From positions 372,001-436,000 of the forward strand of contig NZ_JACHEG010000004.1 of assembly GCF_014201355.1 (NCBI RefSeq): 64,000 nt of DNA, in the 5' to 3' direction. The position numbers and the translations under genes were made by a program. Origin of the DNA: Aliirhizobium wenxiniae. GTDB taxonomy: Bacteria; Pseudomonadota; Alphaproteobacteria; Rhizobiales; Rhizobiaceae. Positions 10,749-17,560 of the stretch are shown piece after piece (position 1 is the stretch's first letter; every line of letters starts with the position of its first letter). The notes below the pieces were generated by a model. That model ran no database searches and had not been told where the DNA came from. It worked only from the letters and a program-made list of their open reading frames with translations.

Positions 10749-10800
10749 ACATCGCCAATCTGTCGGGCGTCAGGTTATCCGCTTCAATCCGAGAAACATA

Positions 10801-10836
10801 GATAGTGCCCACGGTGCAGTAGCAGTGGACACTATC
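10801..10836. terminator. Hairpin between convergent operons
   Basis: GATAGTGCCCAC at 10801-10812 pairs with GTGGACACTATC at 10825-10836 with one mismatch, leaving a 12-base loop. There is no U-run on either side. It lies in the 117-bp gap between the acyl-CoA dehydrogenase and the convergent FAH-family gene, so a bidirectional transcription end is plausible but not shown. Confidence 0.45.
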
Positions 10837-10865
10837 CGATATGGCCTTGGCTCGCTCAACGAGTG

Positions 10866-11702
10866 CTAACGCACAGTCTGTCGCTGCTCTCCAAGACCAT
10901 CAATCCCAAGCGTCATCACGTCACCGCGTTTGAGATAGGTCGGCGGCTTCATGCCCATGCCGACGCCGGGCGGTGTACCGGTGGTGATGATATCGCCGGG
11001 TTCCAGCCGCATGAAGCGTGACAGGTACGATACGATATGTGCGAGCGAGAAGATCATCGAGCTGGTCGAACCGGTCTGCCGGCGTTCACCGTTGATGTCG
11101 AGCCAAAGGCCGAGATTCTGGACATCGGCAATCTCGTCGCGGGTGACGAGCCAGGGGCCGACAGGGCCATAGGTCGGCATGCTCTTGCCCTTGATCCACT
11201 GACCGCCGCGCTCGATCTGGTAGGACCGTTCGGAAACGTCGTTGCAGATACAGAAACCTGCGACATGATCGAGCGCCTGTGCCTCGGAGACATTGAAGGC
11301 GGCGGTGCCGATCACCATGGCGATCTCGACTTCCCAGTCCGATTTCTCCGAGCCTTCCGGCATCACCACATCGTCCGTCGGCCCCGAGATGGAGGAGGGC
11401 GCTTTGCTGAATACGACGGGTTCGCTCGGGATAGGCATGTTGGATTCATGCGCATGGTCGACGTAGTTCAGGCCGATCGCGATGAAATGGCCCGGTTTGG
11501 CGACGCAGGAGCCGAGGCGTACATCTGCTTCTACAAGCGGCAAGGCCGCGAGATCGGCTTTGCGGATCCGCTCCAAGCTTGCCGGTGACAGCGCCTCGCC
11601 GGCGAAATCGGCAACCAGGTTGCTCACGTCGCGGATGCGGCCGTCACCATCGAGAATGCCAGGGCGCTCCGCACCCGGCGCGCCATAACGAACCAGTTTC
11701 AT
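10866..11702 (-). CDS. Fumarylacetoacetate hydrolase (FAH) family protein
   Basis: A 278-residue member of the FAH superfamily of metal-dependent C-C hydrolases, lyases and dehydratases acting on 2-oxo or dioxo acids. The metal-binding acidic cluster is WEVEIAMVIG. The family motifs VFSKAPSSISGPTDD, CNDVSERSYQ, GPWLVTRDEI and ITTGTPPGVGMGMKPP are all present. Close relatives carry names such as ureidoglycolate lyase or 2-keto-3-deoxy-fuconate lyase, which sequence cannot distinguish. It is the last gene of the transporter operon and diverges from a sugar-acid dehydratase. That supports cleavage or hydration of a 2-keto-3-deoxy acid made by the dehydratase. AGGAGAG precedes the ATG. Confidence 0.85.
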   Translation of the reverse strand: MKLVRYGAPGAERPGILDGDGRIRDVSNLVADFAGEALSPASLERIRKADLAALPLVEADVRLGSCVAKPGHFIAIGLNYVDHAHESNMPIPSEPVVFSKAPSSISGPTDDVVMPEGSEKSDWEVEIAMVIGTAAFNVSEAQALDHVAGFCICNDVSERSYQIERGGQWIKGKSMPTYGPVGPWLVTRDEIADVQNLGLWLDINGERRQTGSTSSMIFSLAHIVSYLSRFMRLEPGDIITTGTPPGVGMGMKPPTYLKRGDVMTLGIDGLGEQRQTVR

Positions 11703-11778
11703 AGTCTCTCCTGAAATGTAAGGGATTGGAGGCAGGCCGCGTCACGGCCCGCCTTGGATAATCAGCAGCCCATCCGGC

Positions 11779-12591
11779 TTACTGGTTGAGCATTTCTTCC
11801 GGCAGCGACTGCTTGAAGTAATGTTCGTAGACCTTGTTCAGCTCGCCATTCTTGAGGTTGGCGGTGATCCATTCATTGACCCAGGTTTCGAGTTCCGGCT
11901 CCTTCTGGCGCATGCCGATTGCCATCGGATAGGCGGCGAGTTCGACCTTGATGGCAAGGTCGCGGCCCGGGTTCTGGTCCGCAACGGCCTGGGCGGTTGA
12001 AAGTGCTGCCGACATGTAATCCTGCTGGCCGGTGCCGACTGCCGTATTGGTGGTTGCCTCGTCCTCGTAACGGACGATATTGGCACTCACGCCCTTTTCC
12101 TTCGCCGCCTTGGTCAGCTCGATATCGGCTGTCGTACCGCGGGCAACCGCGACGCTCTTGCCATCGAGGCCCGACGCATCTTTCAGGTCTTCGGCCTTGG
12201 GGCCTAGGATGACGACCGGGATGACGCCATAAGGTTTCGAGAAGGAGATGACCTTCTTGCGTTCCTCGGTGATCGAGAAGGAGGCGATGACGAGATCGAC
12301 CTTGTTGGAGATCAGGAACGGCACGCGGTTGGCGCCCGAAACCGGCACGACTTCAAGCGTCACGCCGAGATCTTTCGCCAGCAGCTTGGCTGTGTCGATA
12401 TCGAGACCAGTCTGCTGCGCCTTGTCGTCCAGCATGCCGTAAGGTGGATGGCCGACATCGACGGCGATCTGGATGCGGCCGCGCTGCTTGATGGTTTCGA
12501 GTGCGTTGGCGAATGCTCCTCCAGCACCGCCGAGCAGAACAGTCATGGCAAGGCCGCAGGACAGGACGCGGCGAGACAGTTTGATATTCAT
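11779..12591 (-). CDS. Polar amino-acid type ABC transporter, substrate-binding protein
   Basis: A 270-residue periplasmic protein. The signal peptide, about 28 residues, ends near GGAFANALE. The core is a family-3 solute-binding fold: LETIKQRGRIQIAVDVGHPPYGMLD, GLDIDTAKLLAKDLG, VDLVIASFSITEERKKVISFSKPY. These proteins normally bind amino acids or opines, but a subset in rhizobia sits beside sugar-acid genes, as here. The order on the minus strand is permease, permease, ATPase, binding protein, FAH hydrolase. A strong GGAGGAG lies just before the ATG. Confidence 0.88.
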   Translation of the reverse strand: MNIKLSRRVLSCGLAMTVLLGGAGGAFANALETIKQRGRIQIAVDVGHPPYGMLDDKAQQTGLDIDTAKLLAKDLGVTLEVVPVSGANRVPFLISNKVDLVIASFSITEERKKVISFSKPYGVIPVVILGPKAEDLKDASGLDGKSVAVARGTTADIELTKAAKEKGVSANIVRYEDEATTNTAVGTGQQDYMSAALSTAQAVADQNPGRDLAIKVELAAYPMAIGMRQKEPELETWVNEWITANLKNGELNKVYEHYFKQSLPEEMLNQ

Positions 12592-12647
12592 GCTTTCTCC
12601 TCCTCCATCCGCCGTCCCATGACGGCGGCAAAATCAATCCCGATCCG

Positions 12648-13430
12648 TTAAAGACCGCTGCCGACGAACTGCCTCAGTTCGACGGTTTGCGGATCGTCGA
12701 GCATCGTGCCCTTGCCTGCCTCCCAGACGCGGCCCTGATGCATGTAGACGACGAGATCCGCGACCTGCCGGGCAAAGGCCATTTCGTGAGTGACGAGCAC
12801 CATTGTCATGCCGCCGGCGGCAAGCTTGCCGATGACGCGCAGCACCTCGCCGGTCAGTTCCGGATCGAGCGCCGACGTCACCTCATCGAACAGCATCAGC
12901 TTTGGTCGCATCGCAAGCGAACGGGCGATCGCCACGCGTTGCTGCTGGCCGCCGGAGAGCTGTTCGGGATAGCTTGATGCCTTGTCGGACAATCCGACCT
13001 GTTCCAGCACTTCGGCCGCCAAGGCGCGGCTTTCGGAAGCATCGAGGCCGTTCACCTTTCTCGGTGCGAGCGTGACGTTCTGTTCCACCGTCAGATGCGG
13101 AAAGAGATTGTAGCTCTGGAAGACGATGCCGACTTCCTTGCGCAGTTCCCGTAATTCGAAGTCGCGGGCGCGGAGGTTGCGGCCACAGACGGTCAGTTCG
13201 CCGCCATTGATCTTTTCCAGCCCGTTGATACAGCGCAGCGCCGTGCTCTTGCCCGATCCGCTTCGGCCGATCAGCGCCGCGACCTGGCCGGGCATGACGT
13301 CGAGATCGATGCCCTTCAGGACTTCCAGCGCGCCGAAGCTTTTGCGGACATCGCGGAAGGAGACCATCGGCTGGACGCCATCTTGCGGGGCGGCCGGGGT
13401 GTGGACGGAATTCATCGAAATGACGGTCAT
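12648..13430 (-). CDS. Polar amino-acid type ABC transporter, ATP-binding protein
   Basis: A 260-residue ATPase. It has Walker A GRSGSGKST (residues 55-63), signature LSGGQQQRVAIARSLAM, Walker B LMLFDEVTSALDPE and switch histidine VTHEMAFARQVAD. All catalytic elements are intact. It overlaps the upstream permease gene by four bases (ATGA), so translation is coupled. It is closest in pattern to GlnQ/HisP-type ATPases of the PAAT family. Confidence 0.92.
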   Translation of the reverse strand: MTVISMNSVHTPAAPQDGVQPMVSFRDVRKSFGALEVLKGIDLDVMPGQVAALIGRSGSGKSTALRCINGLEKINGGELTVCGRNLRARDFELRELRKEVGIVFQSYNLFPHLTVEQNVTLAPRKVNGLDASESRALAAEVLEQVGLSDKASSYPEQLSGGQQQRVAIARSLAMRPKLMLFDEVTSALDPELTGEVLRVIGKLAAGGMTMVLVTHEMAFARQVADLVVYMHQGRVWEAGKGTMLDDPQTVELRQFVGSGL

Positions 13431-14077
13431 GCGTGTCTCCTGTGAAGGCGCAGCTCAAACCGGCGGGCATAGCGCGACAGCGGGAAGCAGATGGCGAAAT
13501 AGATCAGCGCCGCGGCGGTGAAGATGACGAAGGGCTTGAACGTGGCATTGTTCAGGATCTTGGCCGAGTAGGTGAGATCGAAGAAACCGATCACAACCGA
13601 ATAGGATGTGTTCTTGACGATCTGCACCAGGAAACCGACCGTCGGCGGCACGGCAATGCGCAGTGCCTGCGGCAGGATGATGTAGATGAAACGCTGCAGG
13701 TTGGTGAGCGCCAGGCATTCGCCGGCTTCCCACTGGGTTTTCGGCACCGCCTGAATGCAGCCTTTCCAGATTTCGCCCAGATAGGCGCTGGAATAGAGCG
13801 TCATGGCGATTGCCGCCGCAACCAGTGCATTAACATCGAAACCGTAGATGCTGACGCCGAAATAGACGACGAACATGATGACCGGCAAGGGAATGCCCTG
13901 CACGAACTGCACATAGAGGCTTGAGGCGCGACAGAGGAACCAGCCGCCTGATATGCGGGCGAGTGCAACCGGCAGGCCGACAATGGTGCCGCCGACAAAG
14001 CCCATCAGCGAGAGAACGACGGTCCAGAAGGCGCCCTGAACCAGAAAGCCGTATTGATCGAGGCTCACACCAAGCAT
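13427..14077 (-). CDS. Polar amino-acid type ABC transporter, permease
   Basis: A 216-residue inner-membrane protein with about five hydrophobic segments. The cytoplasmic EAA loop, which docks the ATPase, is WEAGECLALTNLQRFIYIILPQALRIAVPP. It pairs with the adjacent permease gene 46 bp upstream, the usual heterodimer of this transporter family. The start at 14077 follows GGAGACC. Confidence 0.88.
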   Translation of the reverse strand: MLGVSLDQYGFLVQGAFWTVVLSLMGFVGGTIVGLPVALARISGGWFLCRASSLYVQFVQGIPLPVIMFVVYFGVSIYGFDVNALVAAAIAMTLYSSAYLGEIWKGCIQAVPKTQWEAGECLALTNLQRFIYIILPQALRIAVPPTVGFLVQIVKNTSYSVVIGFFDLTYSAKILNNATFKPFVIFTAAALIYFAICFPLSRYARRFELRLHRRHA

Positions 14078-14123
14078 GGGCGGTCTCCTTTCAGCTGCGG
14101 GGAAATGCAGGTGGGACAGTGGC

Positions 14124-14807
14124 TCATAGCGGCGTCCTCAGCTTGCGCAGGCGGGTGAAGGCGAGCTGGGCCGCGCCGTGCAGACAGAGCCTCAGCATGG
14201 TGGCGAGCGCGAGATAGAGCACAGCGATCACCAGATAGACGTCGAAGCCGCGGAAGGTGATGGACTGGACCTGATAACCGACGCCGGTCAGTTCCTCGAC
14301 CGAGATTTGCGACATGATCGAGGTGGCGAGCATCATCAGGATGAACTGGCTGACCAGAGCCGGATAGACCAGTTCGGCGGCCTGTGGCAGCTGGATGTTC
14401 CAGAAGATCTGGCGGCGCGTCATGGCAAGACAGTTCGCGGCTTCCAGCTGCCCTTTGGGGATGGCCTGAAAGCCGGCGCGCATGATCTCCGCCGAATAGG
14501 CCCCGGTATTGATGACCAGCGCAATGACCGCCGCATTGAAAGGCCCGATGCGGGCGCCGAGCACGGTCAGGCCGAAAAACAGCCAGAAGACCTGGATGAT
14601 CAGCGGCGTATTGCGGATCGCCTCGATATAGATGGTAATCGCGGTCTGCAGCCAGCGCGGGCCGTAAAGCCGTCCGACGGCGCAGGCCGTGCCGAGCGCA
14701 AAACCCGGCAGGATCGAGACCACCGTGAGCATGACGGTCAGGCGCACGCCGTTGATGATTTCGGATCGAAAGCTCTCGAGAAAGCTGAAATCGAACACAT
14801 AGTCCAA
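14124..14807 (-). CDS. Polar amino-acid type ABC transporter, permease
   Basis: A 227-residue permease if translation starts at the TTG at 14807. An ATG at 14828 would add seven residues (MVRRRNS). The TTG is preferred because a GGAGGAGG ribosome-binding site lies six bases before it, inside the longer frame, and because the protein then begins LDYVFDFSFL like its relatives. The EAA loop is LEAANCLAMTRRQIFWNIQLPQAAELVYPALV. It is the first gene of the transporter operon and is divergent from the dehydratase gene. Five membrane segments are visible. Confidence 0.85.
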   Translation of the reverse strand: MDYVFDFSFLESFRSEIINGVRLTVMLTVVSILPGFALGTACAVGRLYGPRWLQTAITIYIEAIRNTPLIIQVFWLFFGLTVLGARIGPFNAAVIALVINTGAYSAEIMRAGFQAIPKGQLEAANCLAMTRRQIFWNIQLPQAAELVYPALVSQFILMMLATSIMSQISVEELTGVGYQVQSITFRGFDVYLVIAVLYLALATMLRLCLHGAAQLAFTRLRKLRTPL

Positions 14808-14813
14808 GCTGTT

Positions 14814-14820
14814 CCTCCTC
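14814..14820 (-). promoter_or_regulatory. Shine-Dalgarno supporting a TTG start
   Basis: On the minus strand GAGGAGG sits six bases before TTG (14807-14805) and downstream of the alternative ATG at 14828. It therefore could not serve that ATG. Confidence 0.6.
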
Positions 14821-14845
14821 CTCACCATCAGGTCGGCTGCAGCAT

Positions 14846-14877
14846 GTTTCGTGTCGCCCTCCTCGACGACGCGAAAC
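14846..14877. promoter_or_regulatory. Inverted repeat in the leader of the transporter operon
   Basis: GTTTCGTGTCG at 14846-14856 and CGACGCGAAAC at 14867-14877 form an 11-bp inverted repeat with one mismatch (G-U in plus-strand RNA) around a ten-base loop. It lies 39 bp upstream of the first permease. It could be an operator or a leader hairpin; nothing distinguishes these. Confidence 0.4.
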
Positions 14878-14903
14878 CGGAAATCCTGCTCCGATTATTT
14901 TCC

Positions 14904-14950
14904 TTGACAGTTCGATAGTGTCAGTGAAATGACTTTTGTCGACAAAGTCA
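14904..14950. promoter_or_regulatory. Operator/promoter region of the divergent transporter and dehydratase operons
   Basis: TTGACA at 14904-14909 is a good -35 hexamer for the plus strand. It begins an inverted repeat TGACA-N9-TGTCA (14905-14923). A perfect 10-bp palindrome TTGTCGACAA lies at 14936-14945, inside a longer near-palindrome with arms TGACTTT and AAAGTCA (14930-14950). It fits the TNGTNNNACNA-type operator of FadR-subfamily GntR regulators, and a GntR gene lies in the downstream operon. Repression of both directions by that protein is an inference. Confidence 0.55.
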
Positions 14951-14973
14951 ATTTCTTTCTTTAGGAGGATGAG

Positions 14974-16524
14974 ATGAAAATTGATGTCCAGGCCGGCTCG
15001 AACATTCCAGCCGCCATTCTCTTGAATTCATTGGATAATGTTGCGGTTGCGCGCCGCGAGATCGCGGTGGGAGAGGCATCGGGTGTCAACGGGATCGTGG
15101 CGGCAGCGGTCATTCCGCGGGGTCACAAGATCGCGATCCGGTCGATCGCCAAGGGCGAGGCGGCGACGAAATACGGGCAGACGATCGGTATCGCCAGCTG
15201 CGATATCGCGCCGGGAGACCATGTTCATCTGCAGAACATCGCCATGCAGGACAGCGACGTGACGCATCATTTCTCGTCACATGTGCCGGTGATCGATTTC
15301 GTGCCGGAAGCGGAACGCCGCACCTTCGAAGGTTATTTGCGGCCGGATGGCCAGGTCGGCACCCGTAACTATATCGGCATCATTTCTTCGGTGAACTGTT
15401 CCGCCACGGTGTCCCATGCGATCGCCGACCATTTCAATCGTGGAGGTGGTCTGAACGGCTACGAGAATATCGATGGCGTGGTTGCTCTGACACACGGGCA
15501 GGGTTGCGCGATCGGTACCGGCACCGAAGGCTACGAATATCTGATCCGGACGTTGAGCGGTTATGCCCGCAACCCGAATTTCGCCGGCATCCTGATGATC
15601 GGCCTCGGTTGCGAAGTGAACCAGATTTCGCTGATCCAGGAGAAATACGGCCTGGAGGAAAGCCAGTTCCTCAGGACCATGACGATCCAGCAGCTTGGCG
15701 GCACCCGCAAGACGGTCGAGGTGGCGTCTGCGATCATCGTCGAAATGCTCGACGCGCTGAAAGGGCAGGAACGGACGACCCAGCCGCTTTCCAAGCTGAA
15801 GCTTGCGCTGCAATGCGGTGGTTCGGACGGATATTCCGGCATTTCCGCCAATCCGGCGCTCGGCCACGCATCCGATCTGCTCGTCAAGCACGGTGGCACG
15901 GCGGTCTTGAGCGAGACCCCGGAAATCTACGGCGCGGAGCATCTACTGACCATGCGGGCGGTAAAGCCGGAAGTTGCGCAGAAGCTGATGGACCGGATCG
16001 AATGGTGGGGTGACTACACCGCTCGTCATGGCGCCGAACTCAACAACAATCCATCGCATGGCAACAAGGCAGGCGGTCTGACGACGATCCTGGAAAAGTC
16101 CCTCGGCGCGGTCGCCAAGGGCGGTTCGATGCCGATGCAGGCGGTCTATGAATATGCGGAGATCATTGACGAAACCGGTTTCGTCTTCATGGATACGCCC
16201 GGTTACGACCCGGTTGCCGTGACCGGCCAGATTGCCGGTGGCTGCAACATGCTGATCTTCACCACCGGTCGCGGTTCCGTCTCCGGTTTCAAGCCGGTGC
16301 CGACGATCAAGGTTGCAACCAATACGGAAATGTTCGAACACATGAGCGAGGACATGGACGTCAATTGCGGCGATATCGTCAATGGGCGCGAAAGCATTGA
16401 GGAAGCCGGCGAACGGATTTTCGAGACGCTGATCGCGGTCGCATCGGGGCAAAAGACGCTCAGCGAAATCTATGACTACGGCAATAACGAATTCGTGCCC
16501 TGGCAGCTCGGCGCGATCACCTGA
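14974..16524 (+). CDS. UxaA/GarD-family sugar-acid dehydratase
   Basis: A 516-residue protein combining an N-terminal SAF domain (about residues 10-90, VARREIAVGEASGVNGIVAAAVIPRGHKIA) with the large catalytic domain of altronate/galactarate dehydratases. The latter starts at FEGYLRPDGQVGTRNYIGI and contains HGQGCAIGTGTEGYE and IGLGCEVNQ. In some bacteria the two parts are separate proteins. The family dehydrates hexonates or hexarates to 2-keto-3-deoxy acids with Fe(II). The exact substrate is not readable from sequence. The FAH-family enzyme of the divergent operon could act on the product. It is preceded by AGGAGG at 14963-14968 and followed by the regulator gene. Confidence 0.88.
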   Translation: MKIDVQAGSNIPAAILLNSLDNVAVARREIAVGEASGVNGIVAAAVIPRGHKIAIRSIAKGEAATKYGQTIGIASCDIAPGDHVHLQNIAMQDSDVTHHFSSHVPVIDFVPEAERRTFEGYLRPDGQVGTRNYIGIISSVNCSATVSHAIADHFNRGGGLNGYENIDGVVALTHGQGCAIGTGTEGYEYLIRTLSGYARNPNFAGILMIGLGCEVNQISLIQEKYGLEESQFLRTMTIQQLGGTRKTVEVASAIIVEMLDALKGQERTTQPLSKLKLALQCGGSDGYSGISANPALGHASDLLVKHGGTAVLSETPEIYGAEHLLTMRAVKPEVAQKLMDRIEWWGDYTARHGAELNNNPSHGNKAGGLTTILEKSLGAVAKGGSMPMQAVYEYAEIIDETGFVFMDTPGYDPVAVTGQIAGGCNMLIFTTGRGSVSGFKPVPTIKVATNTEMFEHMSEDMDVNCGDIVNGRESIEEAGERIFETLIAVASGQKTLSEIYDYGNNEFVPWQLGAIT

Positions 16525-16547
16525 CGCCAGACGTATCGGAGAGAAAC

Positions 16548-17504
16548 TTGGAGCGACAGCCGGCCTATCGACGCATAGCCGAACATCTCGATGGGGCGAT
16601 CCGTGACGAGCGGATCGCCACCGGCGCAATCATCAAGATCGCCGAAGTCGCCAAGATCTTCGGGTCGAGCCGCTCTCCGGTAAAGCAGGCTTTCGAAATA
16701 CTGGAGGCGCAAGGCAGCGTGCGCCCCCATGACGGACAGGGTTTCGTCGTCGGAAACGACAGCGAACCCTTCCGGTTCACTCTGACTGCAGATCACCTGA
16801 CGCTGGGCGATGGAGATGCCAATCAGAGTGCGCATGACGAGCTTTATTTCAGGATAGAGCGCGAGCTGATCCTGCATTCCATGTCCGGGCATCTGAGGGT
16901 CAACGAACTGGCGCTTGCCCGGCATTTCAATATCGGCAGGACGCTGGCGCGCGACCTGATCTTCCGGGCCAACAAGCTTGGCATCGTCGCGCGCGGTAAT
17001 GGTGGCCACTGGCATATCGTCGGGCTTGATGTCGAGCGTTGCCGTAATCTCTACGACCTGCGCCGGATTCTTGAGCCTGTCGCTCTCGAAGCTGCGACGC
17101 CTCGTATTCCCTCCGATGAGCTTGAAGCCATGCGGGGCCGGCTTGCCGAGGCGATCGCGGTTTCGCCCGCTCTCGATATCGTCGATCTCGACGGGCTGGA
17201 GAACGACCTTCACCAGCGATGCCTCGGATATTGCCCAAACCAGGAAATCATCGAGGCGCTTTCCCGCGCAGCACCAACCTATATCTGCGGCAAATATCTG
17301 CAGGTCACGTTATCGGACAACCCTACGATCGAAACCTTCATGCATGACCATACGGAAATCATCTCGTTCATGCTTGAGGGGAGAGGTGGCGATGCCGCCG
17401 AACGGCTTCGCGAGCATCTCGATCTTTCCTGCGGCCAGATCATCGAACGCCTGACGGAATATCTTGAAACCAAAACGACGCCGGATGTCGAATACATCTG
17501 GTAA
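16548..17504 (+). CDS. GntR-family regulator with two DNA-binding-like domains and an FCD domain
   Basis: 318 residues starting at a TTG (16548) preceded by GGAGAG. The first winged-helix (about residues 1-70) has IAEVAKIFGSSRSPVKQAFEILEAQGSVRPHDGQGFVVG, the GntR signature. A second helix-turn-helix-like stretch follows at about residues 120-160 (VNELALARHFNIGRTLARDLIFRANKLGIVAR). It leads into the all-helical FCD effector domain (CRNLYDLRRILEPVALEAA to the C terminus). Ordinary FCD regulators are about 220-250 residues with one winged helix, so this one carries an extra N-terminal module. It is cotranscribed with the dehydratase and probably represses this locus in the absence of its substrate. 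Confidence 0.83.
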   Translation: MERQPAYRRIAEHLDGAIRDERIATGAIIKIAEVAKIFGSSRSPVKQAFEILEAQGSVRPHDGQGFVVGNDSEPFRFTLTADHLTLGDGDANQSAHDELYFRIERELILHSMSGHLRVNELALARHFNIGRTLARDLIFRANKLGIVARGNGGHWHIVGLDVERCRNLYDLRRILEPVALEAATPRIPSDELEAMRGRLAEAIAVSPALDIVDLDGLENDLHQRCLGYCPNQEIIEALSRAAPTYICGKYLQVTLSDNPTIETFMHDHTEIISFMLEGRGGDAAERLREHLDLSCGQIIERLTEYLETKTTPDVEYIW

Positions 17505-17514
17505 GGCGATCGTT

Positions 17515-17538
17515 ACACCCGGCCCGAAAGCCGGGTGT
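17515..17538 (+). terminator. Rho-independent terminator after the dehydratase-gntR operon
   Basis: ACACCCGGC, a CCGAAA loop and GCCGGGTGT make a perfect 9-bp stem, followed by TGATATTTT. It lies between the convergent regulator and putA genes. The T-rich tail is on the plus-strand side. Confidence 0.8.
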
Positions 17539-17560
17539 TGATATTTTGGAAGACTCTCGA

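Noticed and set aside
10801..10836. Possible insertion-sequence terminal repeats
   Set aside because: The two arms are only 12 bases apart, there is no transposase, target duplication or second copy in the window; a hairpin between convergent genes explains them.
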